Positions 8,562-17,191 of a stretch of DNA of 64,000 nucleotides are shown piece by piece; within the stretch, counting starts at the first letter, position 1; each line of letters begins with the position of its first letter. Source of the stretch: Mucilaginibacter agri (GTDB lineage Bacteria > Bacteroidota > Bacteroidia > Sphingobacteriales > Sphingobacteriaceae); contig NZ_WWEO01000045.1 in NCBI RefSeq assembly GCF_009928685.1, positions 248,001 through 312,000 on the forward strand, given 5' to 3'. A program made the translations under genes and the position numbers. Under the pieces are notes generated by a model. That model was not told the origin of the DNA, made no database searches, and saw only the letters and a list, made by a program, of their open reading frames with translations.

Positions 8562-9197
8562 ATGCTTCAGTTTGTAAACTTTCAAAAAAATTACGGCAAT
8601 TTCGCTGCACTAAAGATCGATGAACTACAGATCGGGCAGGGCTTATATTGGCTTAAAGGGGTTAACGGTTCCGGCAAGAGTACACTCCTGAAATCCGTTG
8701 CCGGTATGCTGTCTTTTAATGGCGATGTGTTACTAGACGGGAACATCAGCGTTAAAAAAGATGCTGTAAATTATCGCCGATTAGTAAGTTTTGCCGAAGC
8801 GGAACCCTTGTTCCCGGAATTTTTGACGGGGCGCGAAATGATCAATCTCTTTGCTAAAGCACGGGGGGCCGAAGCAGGGCAGGAGGAGCTTTATATCGAA
8901 AGCATGCAGATGCAACACTACGTCGACAGGCCGATTGGTTCTTATTCGAGTGGTATGAATAAAAAACTTTCGTTATTGCTGGCATTTTTAGGCAGGCCAA
9001 GATTGATTTTGCTCGATGAACCACTAATCACCATAGATACTGAGTCCTTATTGATTCTCTACAAATGGATCAACGAGCGACAGGAGCAGGAGGGGACCAG
9101 TTTTATCCTTTCCTCCCATCAGGCGCTCGACCGGGAGATATTGCCTAATGCCGGTGAATTGTTGATCGAGAATCAAACCTTAACCCACATTTTGTAA
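8562..9197 (+). CDS. ABC transporter ATP-binding protein
   Basis: A 211-residue single ABC ATPase. It shows Walker A (NGSGKSTLLKS), a signature in the form YSSGMNKKLSLL, Walker B (LILLDEP) and the switch histidine in LSSHQ. The ATG at 8562 is chosen because an upstream in-frame GTG (8538) lies in a palindromic repeat. The stop codon overlaps the ATG of the following membrane-protein gene (TAATG), so the two likely form one transporter. The compact ATPase resembles exporter types such as CcmA or Nat; the cargo is unknown. Confidence 0.88.
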   Translation: MLQFVNFQKNYGNFAALKIDELQIGQGLYWLKGVNGSGKSTLLKSVAGMLSFNGDVLLDGNISVKKDAVNYRRLVSFAEAEPLFPEFLTGREMINLFAKARGAEAGQEELYIESMQMQHYVDRPIGSYSSGMNKKLSLLLAFLGRPRLILLDEPLITIDTESLLILYKWINERQEQEGTSFILSSHQALDREILPNAGELLIENQTLTHIL

Positions 9198-10312
9198 TGG
9201 GCAGCCCGCTAACCAATGTGCTGAATAAGATTTTTGTAATTGGGTTTTACAGAGCACATGCCGGTATACTGTTGTTTATTTTCCTCGTATTGTTTGGTGC
9301 TGTGCCGGGTGATATGTTACTGAGTTATCACAAAGCGCTTATGATAGCTTTTTTAACCAGTCCGTTGCTATTTTCGGTTGTATTTGTGGTGTGGTTACTT
9401 TACTTATTTAAAACATGGCATTACATGGCGGGGCAGTTATCAGCACCGCATCATCAGTTTTTATTCTACAGTATTTCGGCCTATAGTTTGCGATCGCAAT
9501 TCTTGGGCTGGCTGGTTGTGCAGTTTAATATGCTGTTACCGGTTATTGTTTATTCTGCTATTACCGTTAGTGTTGGCCTTGCAAATCATTGTTACCTCGC
9601 GTCGGCGGGTATTGCGCTATATCTTTTATTGTTATGTATTGCTGGTGCTTTGTTCTGCATCAAATTAACGCACACTTTGCCTGAGGGCAATAAGTTATCC
9701 CTGTTGCTGAGATTTGGGCACTCCATTCCTAAACCATATTTCAGTTTGTTTATCTTGCATATTTTTAATCAAAAGAAACTTACTTATGTAATAATTAAAG
9801 GGATTTCCTGGTTAATTATCACTGCCGTTTTCGCGCTCTTTGCTGATGTTAAACACGACGCACGTGTGGCCGGTATTGCGGTGCTGGCTATTGTGGTAGC
9901 ACATGTGGCAATTGTATTTGAGGAAAGGGTGTTCGAAGAAACGTTCCTTCGCTTTGGTCGGAATCTTCCTTATAGCAGGTGGACTTTGTTCGGCGGATTT
10001 ATAATGGTTTACCTGATTATGCTCTTACCCGAGATCATTTGGTTATATAACCGTTTTGATCCTTTATTTGCAACGCAGCTAATGGTATTTGGATTGAGCT
10101 GTATCATATTATTCCATAGTTTACTATACCGAATTGGTTTAGCAATGGACATTTACATGCAGTGGGTGCTTGGCTTGTTTATGCTCATCTTTTGGATTGT
10201 GATGTTCAAGGCTATGTTATTTGCCGCTGCGTTATGCTTAACGGCAGCCTTTGCTTTATTCTATTACAACTACTACAAGTCCTTCGCCGTATTGCCGGAG
10301 GATGAGAAATAG
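9197..10312 (+). CDS. polytopic membrane protein, probable ABC permease partner
   Basis: A 371-residue protein with about ten hydrophobic segments and almost no large soluble domain. No strong family motif is recognised. It starts within the stop codon of the ABC ATPase gene, and no other permease is nearby, so it is probably the membrane half of that transporter. The C-terminus ends shortly before a palindromic repeat at 10334. Function beyond membrane transport is unknown. Confidence 0.72.
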   Translation: MGSPLTNVLNKIFVIGFYRAHAGILLFIFLVLFGAVPGDMLLSYHKALMIAFLTSPLLFSVVFVVWLLYLFKTWHYMAGQLSAPHHQFLFYSISAYSLRSQFLGWLVVQFNMLLPVIVYSAITVSVGLANHCYLASAGIALYLLLLCIAGALFCIKLTHTLPEGNKLSLLLRFGHSIPKPYFSLFILHIFNQKKLTYVIIKGISWLIITAVFALFADVKHDARVAGIAVLAIVVAHVAIVFEERVFEETFLRFGRNLPYSRWTLFGGFIMVYLIMLLPEIIWLYNRFDPLFATQLMVFGLSCIILFHSLLYRIGLAMDIYMQWVLGLFMLIFWIVMFKAMLFAAALCLTAAFALFYYNYYKSFAVLPEDEK

Positions 10313-10333
10313 GTTGAAAAAAGACGCAAAAAA

Positions 10334-10357
10334 AGAGACACAAAGCTTTGTGTCTCT
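10334..10357. repeat. GAGACACAA palindrome, copy 3 (perfect 24 bp)
   Basis: Arms AGAGACACAAAG and CTTTGTGTCTCT abut with no spacer, making a perfect 24-bp palindrome. It lies between the convergent permease and thioesterase genes and may also terminate both. It is followed by a GC-rich element at 10380-10398. Confidence 0.8.
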
Positions 10358-10379
10358 ACCTAATATTTTTTATCCGGCT

Positions 10380-10398
10380 CCCCCTTTAGGGGGCTGGG
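10380..10398. repeat. GC-rich CCCCCTTTAGGGGG element, copy 1
   Basis: CCCCCTTTAGGGGG followed by CTGGGGG. Related elements occur at 16045-16098. Such elements are common between genes of this group of bacteria. Confidence 0.55.
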
Positions 10399-10400
10399 GG

Positions 10401-10823
10401 CTAATGCTGATAATGATCAATAATATCTTGCGGAAGCCTCGCTGCTTTATTGGTTTTAATATCTATGAGGCTAAAATCAAACCAGCCATCGCAGCAGATC
10501 TTTTTAGTGGCTTTATTGCTGATCACAAAATGGACCTTACAGCCACGCTCGTCGATGGTGTCTATATTGGTTTTCACCAAAAAGTAATCGCCCAGCATTA
10601 AAGCCCGTTTATATTCTATAAACGCCGTGCGTACCACCCAGCCGTATCCACGTTCCATAAAGCTTTCCATCGACATGCCGTAGAATACGTCCATCTGCTC
10701 GTAGCGCGCAGCCATTACGTAATCAAAGTATTTGCTGTTGTGTACATGTTGAAACATATCGATGTCATCGGGCCGTACCCGGTGTTCGGTTTCAAAGCTG
10801 GCATATTTCTTTTTGGTAGTCAT
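10401..10823 (-). CDS. acyl-CoA thioesterase, hotdog fold
   Basis: A 140-residue 4HBT-type hotdog protein. The N-terminal motif VRPDDIDMFQHVHNSKYFDYV is the family's active-site region with the conserved Asp and the H-x-N turn. The ATG at 10823 is preferred; an upstream ATG at 10868 would add 15 hydrophobic, unconserved residues. It is a second, distinct thioesterase beside the one at 3988. The substrate is unknown. It is convergent with the ABC permease gene and diverges from rpsO. Confidence 0.87.
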   Translation of the reverse strand: MTTKKKYASFETEHRVRPDDIDMFQHVHNSKYFDYVMAARYEQMDVFYGMSMESFMERGYGWVVRTAFIEYKRALMLGDYFLVKTNIDTIDERGCKVHFVISNKATKKICCDGWFDFSLIDIKTNKAARLPQDIIDHYQH

Positions 10824-10957
10824 CTTAAAGTTTGTAAAGTTTCGGGTCAAAAGTATAATTAAAAGCACTATGCGGGATTAATGTTTTACTTTTATACCGC
10901 GGGATGTCGAGGCTAAATGTTTTTGAATTCGGGCTTTTTAATCTCAACTATAAAAAC

Positions 10958-10965
10958 TACCTTTG
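10958..10965 (+). promoter_or_regulatory. Bacteroidota -7 promoter element before rpsO
   Basis: TACCTTTG matches TAnnTTTG and lies 45 nt before the rpsO ATG, leaving a leader of about 40 nt. S15 represses its own mRNA in other bacteria through the leader; no clear S15-binding pseudoknot could be assigned here. Confidence 0.6.
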
Positions 10966-11010
10966 TGCCACAATTAACAAAATATTTAACGCTTTAATAT
11001 CATTCAAGTA

Positions 11011-11289
11011 ATGTATCTAAGTAAAGAAGCGAAAGCAGAGATTTTCGCAAAACACGGTGGCGAAGCCACTAACACTGGTTCAGCAGAAGGTCAGGTTGCA
11101 TTGTTTACTACTCGTATTGCACACTTAACCGGTCACCTGAAAAAAAACAAAAAAGATTTTTCTACTCAATTATCACTGCAAAAGTTAGTAGGTAAACGCC
11201 GCGCGCTGTTAGCTTACTTGTATAAAAAAGATATTGCAAGATACCGTGCTATCATCAAAGCTCTAGAGCTGCGTGATATCATCAAGTAA
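11011..11289 (+). CDS. rpsO: 30S ribosomal protein S15
   Basis: A 92-residue S15 protein that binds the central domain of 16S rRNA. The TGSAEGQVALFTTRIAHLTGHL and LVGKRRALLAYL stretches are diagnostic. It precedes pnp, the same order as in Escherichia coli, but a terminator lies between them. Confidence 0.98.
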   Translation: MYLSKEAKAEIFAKHGGEATNTGSAEGQVALFTTRIAHLTGHLKKNKKDFSTQLSLQKLVGKRRALLAYLYKKDIARYRAIIKALELRDIIK

Positions 11290-11307
11290 CTTTTTAGAAA
11301 TTTCAAT

Positions 11308-11342
11308 AAAAAGCCGTTCGAATTTATCGGATGGCTTTTTTT
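11308..11342 (+). terminator. terminator after rpsO
   Basis: An AAAAAGCC arm pairs with GGCTTTTT through a partly mismatched stem with an internal CGA/TCG pairing, ending in a run of T. It lies between rpsO and pnp, so part of the transcription probably stops before pnp. Confidence 0.75.
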
Positions 11343-11418
11343 CATTAAAAACAACGATTTTTAAATAAGCAAAACGATACGCTCCGAAAGATGAAAAGCG
11401 TATTACAAAACAACAAAA

Positions 11419-13560
11419 ATGAGTTACAACGTAATTAAAAAAACCATCGATTTAGGTGACGGCCGCACCATTGAGATCGAAACCGGTAAACTGGCTAAAC
11501 AAGCAGATGGCTCTGTAGTAGTTAAAATGGGCGACACCATGTTATTGGCTACTGTAGTTTCATCGCCAGAGGCAAAAGAAGGGGTAGACTTCCTGCCACT
11601 TTCTGTTGACTACCAAGAAAAATATGCTGCTACAGGCCGTATCCCAGGTGGTTTCTTACGCCGTGAGGCACGTTTATCAGACTACGAGGTTTTGATCTCG
11701 CGTTTGGTTGACCGCGCTTTACGCCCAATGTTCCCTGAAGATTATCACGCTGATACGCAGGTAATGATCTCTTTGATCTCTGCCGACAAAAACATTATGC
11801 CAGATGCGCTTGCTGGTTTAGCAGCTTCTGCTGCTTTAGCTGTTTCGGATATCCCTTTCAACGGTCCGATCTCTGAAGTTCGCGTTGCTAAAATCGACGG
11901 TCAACTGGTAATTAACCCAACCTTGAGCGATTTAGAGCGCGCTACCTTAGAATTTATTGTAGCAGGTTCTGAGCACGACATCAACATGGTTGAAGGTGAA
12001 TCAAAAGAAATTCAGGAAGCTGAATTGGTTGAAGCCATCAAATTTGCTCACACTGCGATTAAAATTCAGTGCTTAGCTCAAAAAGAATTAATGGCTGAAG
12101 TTGGCAAAACCGAAAAACGTATTTATAGCCATGAGAACAGCAATGAAGACTTGAAAAAAGCTATCTACGCTGCTACTTACGATCAGGTTTACGCTATTGC
12201 TTCTTCTGCTTCTGCGAAAGACGAGCGTGCTACCAAGTTTAAAGAAGTACGTGATGCTTATATCGAAACTTTAGGTGAGATTGATGACGTTACTAAATTC
12301 TTAGCTAAAAAATATTACCACGACGTAGAGTACGATGCTATCCGTAACCTTGTATTAGATGAAGGTAAACGTTTAGATGGTCGTAAAACTACTGAGATCC
12401 GTCCAATCTGGAGCGAGGTAAGCTATTTGCCATCTGCTCACGGTTCGGCAGTATTTACCCGTGGCGAAACTCAATCTTTAACCACCGTTACTTTAGGTGC
12501 TAAAGATGATGAGCAAATGATTGATGGTGCGTTTATTAACGGTTACCAGAAATTCTTATTACACTACAACTTCCCAGGTTTTTCAACCGGAGAGGTTCGT
12601 CCTAACCGTGGCGCAGGCCGTCGTGAAATTGGTCACGGTAACCTGGCTATGCGTTCATTAAAACAAGTATTACCGGCTGAAGACGAAAATCCTTACACAA
12701 TCCGTGTGGTTTCTGATATCCTGGAGTCGAACGGTTCATCGTCTATGGCTACTGTTTGCGCTGGTACATTGGCGTTAATGGATGCAGGTGTTAAAATTAA
12801 AGCACCGGTATCTGGTATCGCAATGGGCTTAATCACCAACGAAATGGGTACTAAATATGCTATCCTTTCTGACATTTTAGGTGATGAAGACCACTTAGGT
12901 GATATGGACTTTAAAGTAACTGGTACCGAAAAAGGTATTGTTGCTTGCCAAATGGACTTAAAGATCAATGGTTTATCATACGAAGTCTTAACCAACGCGT
13001 TGGATCAGGCTAAACAAGGTCGTTTGCACATTCTGGGCGAAATGGCTAAAACCATCAGCGCACCTCGCGAAGATTACAAGCCGTTTGCACCACGTATTGT
13101 TACCATTAAAATTGATAAAGAATTTATTGGTGCAGTTATCGGTCCCGGTGGTAAAATCATCCAGGAAATGCAACGCGAAACCGGTGCAACTATCTCTATC
13201 GAAGAGAAAGACAATCAAGGTATCGTACAAATTTTTGCTGATGACAAAGCGTCTATCGATGCTGCGGTATCACGCATCCGAGCCATTGCTTCTAAACCAG
13301 AAGTTGGCGAAATCTACGAAGGTAAAGTAAGATCGATTATGCCATTCGGTGCATTTGTTGAAATTATGCCAGGTAAAGATGGTTTACTGCACATCTCTGA
13401 GATCGACCACAAACGTATCGAAACTATGGACGGCGTGTTCGAAGTAGGCGAGATGGTTAAAGTAAAACTGATCGACGTAGATAAACAAGGTAAATTGAAA
13501 TTATCGCGCAAGGTTTTATTACCAAAACCAGAGCGTAAAGATGCGGAGCCAAAAGCTTAA
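11419..13560 (+). CDS. pnp: polyribonucleotide nucleotidyltransferase (PNPase)
   Basis: PNPase degrades RNA 3' to 5' by phosphorolysis and takes part in mRNA turnover. The 713-residue protein has the full set of domains: two RNase PH-like domains (about 10-225 and 325-545) joined by a helical linker, then a KH domain with the motif IGPGGKIIQEMQ near 576 and an S1 domain near 635-705. The second PH domain keeps the phosphate-site residues in NGSSSMATVC. Codon use is strongly biased, as expected of a highly expressed gene. Confidence 0.98.
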   Translation: MSYNVIKKTIDLGDGRTIEIETGKLAKQADGSVVVKMGDTMLLATVVSSPEAKEGVDFLPLSVDYQEKYAATGRIPGGFLRREARLSDYEVLISRLVDRALRPMFPEDYHADTQVMISLISADKNIMPDALAGLAASAALAVSDIPFNGPISEVRVAKIDGQLVINPTLSDLERATLEFIVAGSEHDINMVEGESKEIQEAELVEAIKFAHTAIKIQCLAQKELMAEVGKTEKRIYSHENSNEDLKKAIYAATYDQVYAIASSASAKDERATKFKEVRDAYIETLGEIDDVTKFLAKKYYHDVEYDAIRNLVLDEGKRLDGRKTTEIRPIWSEVSYLPSAHGSAVFTRGETQSLTTVTLGAKDDEQMIDGAFINGYQKFLLHYNFPGFSTGEVRPNRGAGRREIGHGNLAMRSLKQVLPAEDENPYTIRVVSDILESNGSSSMATVCAGTLALMDAGVKIKAPVSGIAMGLITNEMGTKYAILSDILGDEDHLGDMDFKVTGTEKGIVACQMDLKINGLSYEVLTNALDQAKQGRLHILGEMAKTISAPREDYKPFAPRIVTIKIDKEFIGAVIGPGGKIIQEMQRETGATISIEEKDNQGIVQIFADDKASIDAAVSRIRAIASKPEVGEIYEGKVRSIMPFGAFVEIMPGKDGLLHISEIDHKRIETMDGVFEVGEMVKVKLIDVDKQGKLKLSRKVLLPKPERKDAEPKA

Positions 13561-13581
13561 TTGCATATAAATCATATACTT

Positions 13582-13616
13582 AAAGGGGTGTCTAATACAG
13601 ACACCCCTTTTTTGTT
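13582..13616 (+). terminator. terminator after pnp
   Basis: A perfect 12-bp stem (13582-13593 with 13599-13610), AAAGGGGTGTCT pairing with AGACACCCCTTT, with a 5-nt loop and a T run. Confidence 0.92.
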
Positions 13617-13680
13617 TTAGAAAGTTTTCCACATTTTAAAACAATTCAATCGGATATGTACTTTAGTCACTGTAATGTTC

Positions 13681-13744
13681 CAAGATCCTTTAAAATACGT
13701 CGCCCCCTATAAGTAATGGTAACTGCCAGACAAGATCCTTTAAA
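13681..13744. repeat. 14-bp direct repeat at the start of a small gene
   Basis: CAAGATCCTTTAAA occurs at 13681-13694 and again at 13731-13744, 50 nt apart. The second copy lies inside codons 6-10 of the small gene starting at 13716. This suggests a local duplication or a displaced gene start. Confidence 0.6.
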
Positions 13745-13985
13745 CTTTTTAAATGAGAAGCCGGTAGTTAGTCAGCATAACGAGACCGACATTGTGCAAT
13801 CCCTGCTTTACGAAATTGTAAGGGTAAAGGAGCTTATTGGTTATTACGAAGAAATTCCAAATGGGGTGGGCCAACTCGGCGCATCCATACTAACAGAACT
13901 GGTATCAGAAGCCTACAACTCACTGGTTAACTACGATACCCAACTTATGTTCAAATATTACGACCTGTTGCTTAATTGTGATTGA
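13716..13985 (+). CDS. small conserved-looking protein of unknown function
   Basis: I do not recognise the family. The 89-residue acidic protein is predicted to be mostly helical and soluble, with no signal peptide, membrane segment or cysteine cluster. A central stretch (EIVRVKELIGYYEEIPNG) and a C-terminal helix rich in Tyr and Leu are its main features. It stands alone between pnp and rpe. The base composition and codon use resemble a real gene. It is probably a lineage-specific protein. Confidence 0.65.
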   Translation: MVTARQDPLNFLNEKPVVSQHNETDIVQSLLYEIVRVKELIGYYEEIPNGVGQLGASILTELVSEAYNSLVNYDTQLMFKYYDLLLNCD

Positions 13986-14125
13986 TGTTAAGTTGATTAT
14001 GTTGGATTAGGTTGATTAAGTTTTAATTGATAATAGTTTGGTTTATGAAGTTTGTCACAGAACACCTAACGGAACTTCAAGAATCTAATCAATCCAGTCG
14101 CAATTCAACTATTCACCCAATATAC

Positions 14126-14133
14126 TATCTTTG
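14126..14133 (+). promoter_or_regulatory. Bacteroidota -7 promoter element before rpe
   Basis: TATCTTTG matches TAnnTTTG and ends 5 nt before the rpe ATG. Transcription would begin at about the A of the start codon, so the message may be leaderless, as for ddl and the MFS gene. Confidence 0.55.
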
Positions 14134-14138
14134 AATCC

Positions 14139-14798
14139 ATGAACCACCTAGTTGCTCCATCTATACTTGCGGCAGATTTTGCCAATTTACAGCGCGATAT
14201 CGAAATGATTAACCGAAGTGAGGCCGACTGGTTTCATGTTGACGTTATGGATGGCTTGTTTGTACCCAACATATCATTTGGTTTCCCGGTAATGAAAGCA
14301 GTTGCCAAATACGCAACTAAACCCTTGGACGTACACTTAATGATTGTGGATCCTAACCGGTATCTAAAGGAATTTGCTGAAGCTGGTGCGCATGGTATTA
14401 CCGTGCACATAGAAGCTTGTCCGCATTTACATCGTACTGTGCAAAGTATCAAAGAACTTGGCTGTAAAGCAGGGGTGGCACTTAACCCGCATACACCGGT
14501 ATCTTCGTTGGTTGATATTATCACCGATCTGGACATGGTGCTTATTATGTCTGTTAATCCGGGCTTTGGTGGGCAGAAGTTTATACCCAACACTTATAAG
14601 AAGATAAAGGACCTCACAATGCTTGCTGCCGAAGCAAATCCCAACCTTATTATTGAGATTGACGGCGGAGTTGACCAAAATAATGCTGCACAATTGGTAG
14701 AAGCCGGGGTAACAGCGCTTGTTGCAGGCAGTTCAGTATTTGCAGCGCCGGATCACGAAAAAGCCATCATGGGGCTCAAAAATCCACTAAAATCATAG
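14139..14798 (+). CDS. rpe: ribulose-phosphate 3-epimerase
   Basis: A 219-residue TIM barrel enzyme that interconverts ribulose 5-phosphate and xylulose 5-phosphate in the pentose phosphate pathway. Signatures are APSILAADFANL at the start, HVDVMDGLFVPN with metal ligands His and Asp, VHLMI, MSVNPGFGGQKF and EIDGGV near the C-terminus with the second catalytic Asp. Length is normal. Confidence 0.97.
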   Translation: MNHLVAPSILAADFANLQRDIEMINRSEADWFHVDVMDGLFVPNISFGFPVMKAVAKYATKPLDVHLMIVDPNRYLKEFAEAGAHGITVHIEACPHLHRTVQSIKELGCKAGVALNPHTPVSSLVDIITDLDMVLIMSVNPGFGGQKFIPNTYKKIKDLTMLAAEANPNLIIEIDGGVDQNNAAQLVEAGVTALVAGSSVFAAPDHEKAIMGLKNPLKS

Positions 14799-14968
14799 AT
14801 TTTATATACTATCGCCTTCCAATAAGCAATAATCTTTTTAAACAGAGTGATTTAATGATATTGCTGTGTTAATAAATGATTCATTTTTTTGCCATAATTA
14901 TATTCCATTTATTTAATTTCGGGGCGGCTAATAAAACTTTTAACCCTTAGCCCATTATACAAACTGAT

Positions 14969-16036
14969 ATGAAACATAATTTTGGAGCCGGTCCAGGCAT
15001 CCTGCCTCACGAGGTATTGAAACAAGCTGCGGAAGCTGTTGTGAATTTTAACGGTATTGGTCTTTCGGTACTTGAAATTTCGCACCGCTCGTCGGAGTTT
15101 GAGGCGGTACTTGATGAAGCAGTAAGTTTGGTAAAGGAGCTTTTTGAAGTTCCTGCTGGTTACTCGGTTTTATTTTTACAGGGAGGAGCAAGCACTCAGT
15201 TTGCGATGGTTCCGTATAACCTGTTACCAGAAACTGGTAAAGCTGCTTACGTTGAATCTGGCGTTTGGGCAAATAAAGCTTTGAAGGAAGCCAAATATTT
15301 TGGTGGGGTAGAGGTTATTGCTACTGCTAAAGAAAGCAATTTTACCTACATCCCTAAAGATTTCACCGTACCATCTGATGCAGCGTATCTGCATTTAACA
15401 TCAAACAATACGATCTATGGTACTCAGTTACATGAGTTCCCTGCATCTCCAATCCCGGTTGTTTGCGACATGTCGTCTGATATATTCAGCCGCAAGGTTA
15501 ACGTTGCCGACTTCGGTATCATTTACGCCGGCGCTCAGAAAAACATGGGCCCTGCAGGTGTTACTTTGGTAATTGTTAAAGACGATATCCTGGGCAAAGC
15601 AGATCGTAAGATACCTGCAATGTTAAACTATCAAACGCAGATAGAAGGTGGATCTATGTACAACACACCTCCGGTATTCGCTATTTTGGTATCTATGCTT
15701 ACCCTGCGCTGGTTAAAAGCTAAAGGTGGTGTTGAAGCCATTGAAAAAGAAAACGATGCTAAAGCAAAAGCTTTATACGCCGAGATTGACCGTAACCCAT
15801 TATTTAAAGGTGTTTGCGTACCAGAAGACCGTTCTAAAATGAATGTTTGCTTCGTGGTAGAAAATCCTGAACATGAAAAACCATTCCTTAAATTCTGTGA
15901 TGAAAAAGGTATCGTAGGTATCAAAGGTCACCGTAGTGTAGGTGGTTTCCGTGCATCAATTTACAATGCATTGCCTATCACAAGCGTGCATGTACTGATT
16001 GACGCAATGCAGGAATTTGCAGAAAAGAATAAATAA
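14969..16036 (+). CDS. serC: phosphoserine aminotransferase
   Basis: PLP enzyme for the second step of serine synthesis, converting 3-phosphohydroxypyruvate to phosphoserine. The 355-residue protein starts with the family motif NFGAGPGILP and has the PLP lysine in GAQKNMGP (Lys191). The phosphate-binding HRSVGGFRASIYNA segment is near the C-terminus. It is followed 79 nt downstream by serA in the same direction, with a GC-rich repeat in the gap. Confidence 0.97.
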   Translation: MKHNFGAGPGILPHEVLKQAAEAVVNFNGIGLSVLEISHRSSEFEAVLDEAVSLVKELFEVPAGYSVLFLQGGASTQFAMVPYNLLPETGKAAYVESGVWANKALKEAKYFGGVEVIATAKESNFTYIPKDFTVPSDAAYLHLTSNNTIYGTQLHEFPASPIPVVCDMSSDIFSRKVNVADFGIIYAGAQKNMGPAGVTLVIVKDDILGKADRKIPAMLNYQTQIEGGSMYNTPPVFAILVSMLTLRWLKAKGGVEAIEKENDAKAKALYAEIDRNPLFKGVCVPEDRSKMNVCFVVENPEHEKPFLKFCDEKGIVGIKGHRSVGGFRASIYNALPITSVHVLIDAMQEFAEKNK

Positions 16037-16044
16037 ATTATTCC

Positions 16045-16098
16045 TCCGCCCCCTAAAGGAGGGCACTAAACAGACTCCCCCTTTAGGGTGCGGGGGGC
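16045..16098. repeat. GC-rich inverted element between serC and serA
   Basis: GCCCCCTAAAGGAGG on the left can pair imperfectly with CTCCCCCTTTAGGG and GCGGGGGGC on the right, around a loop of about 14 nt. The CCCCCTTTAGGG core matches the element at 10380. Lying inside an operon, it could stabilise or partly terminate the serC message. Confidence 0.6.
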
Positions 16099-16115
16099 TT
16101 AACATTAAGAAAATC

Positions 16116-17078
16116 ATGATCAAAATATTAGCCAATGATGGCATCGACCCGATAGGAAAAAAAATGCTTGAGGAAGCAGGTTTTGAAGTTGATACCAATA
16201 CCATCCCTCAAGACGAATTACCAATTAAATTACAGGCTTACGACGGTATTACTGTACGTAGTGCAACTAAAGTGCGTAAAGCATTAATAGATGCTTGCCC
16301 TAATTTAAAAATGATTGGCCGTGGCGGCGTTGGTGTAGATAATATCGACGTGGCGTATGCTAAAGAAAAAGGCATCCCGACCTATAATACTCCGGCATCT
16401 TCTTCTAACTCTGTTGCAGAATTGGTATTCGGTCACTTGTTTACCGGTGCCCGTTTTCTGCAAGACAGCAACCGCAAAATGCCGGTTGATGGTGCAACCA
16501 AATTTAACGACCTGAAAAAATCATATGCTAAAGGCGCTGAACTGCGCGGTAAAACTTTGGGTATCCTTGGTTTTGGTCGTATTGGTCGCGCGGTAGCTAA
16601 AATCGCTTTAGGTGTTGGTATGGATGTTTTAGCATTCGATGTTTATGATTTTGATCCGGAGCTTGAATTAGAACTGGGTGGTGGCAATGTGGTTAAAGCA
16701 TCTGTTAAAAAAGCTTCACAGGAAGAGGTTATTGCTCAAAGCGATTTCGTAACCCTGCACACGCCTTTTATAGACAAACCGATTTTAGATGCAGCTGCCT
16801 TTGCTACCATGAAAAAAGGTGCGGGCGTGATCAACTGCTCACGTGGCGGCTTAATCAACGAGCTCGATCTGATTGATGCCCTTAACAGCGGCCAAATCAG
16901 CTTTGCTGGCTTAGACGTGTTCGACAACGAGCCTACACCAAGAGCAGAGATCTTATCTCACGCTAAAATCTCTTTAACCCCGCACATTGGCGCTTCTACA
17001 AACGAAGCTCAAGAGCGTATTGGTGTTGAATTAGCTACGCTGATCATTAACCACTTTAAGAGTTTAGAGTTAGCGTAA
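16116..17078 (+). CDS. serA: D-3-phosphoglycerate dehydrogenase
   Basis: NAD-dependent enzyme that starts the serine pathway from 3-phosphoglycerate. The 320-residue form has the substrate domain and the Rossmann domain (GFGRIGR motif) but no C-terminal ACT domain, so serine feedback by the usual ACT route is not expected. The catalytic segment SLTPHIGASTNEAQ includes the catalytic His. I use the ATG at 16116, which gives MIKILANDGID; an upstream frame from 15999 would run through serC and the repeat. It is paired with serC. Confidence 0.94.
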   Translation: MIKILANDGIDPIGKKMLEEAGFEVDTNTIPQDELPIKLQAYDGITVRSATKVRKALIDACPNLKMIGRGGVGVDNIDVAYAKEKGIPTYNTPASSSNSVAELVFGHLFTGARFLQDSNRKMPVDGATKFNDLKKSYAKGAELRGKTLGILGFGRIGRAVAKIALGVGMDVLAFDVYDFDPELELELGGGNVVKASVKKASQEEVIAQSDFVTLHTPFIDKPILDAAAFATMKKGAGVINCSRGGLINELDLIDALNSGQISFAGLDVFDNEPTPRAEILSHAKISLTPHIGASTNEAQERIGVELATLIINHFKSLELA

Positions 17079-17134
17079 GCGTTAGAACTAAGAAAGGAGA
17101 ATCAGGAGTTAAGACCTGATCTTGCATATAAACA

Positions 17135-17168
17135 AAGTCCCGGTCCATTAAGACCGGGACTTTTCTTT
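17135..17168. terminator. terminator after serA
   Basis: A perfect 11-bp stem (17135-17145 with 17152-17162), AAGTCCCGGTC pairing with GACCGGGACTT, with a 6-nt loop and a T-rich tail. It lies between the convergent serA and beta-CASP genes. Confidence 0.9.
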
Positions 17169-17191
17169 TTTACATATTCTCCATTTTAGAA

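Noticed and set aside
10251..10601. 116-codon plus-strand frame over the thioesterase gene
   Set aside because: It is antisense to the well-supported thioesterase gene and crosses a palindromic repeat.
13986..14120. GATTAGGTTGATTAAG and AATCTAATCAATCCA words before rpe
   Set aside because: The inverted match is weak and patchy, so I did not call it a repeat element.
15999..16115. Longer N-terminus for serA
   Set aside because: It runs through the serC end and a GC-rich repeat; the ATG at 16116 begins the conserved domain.
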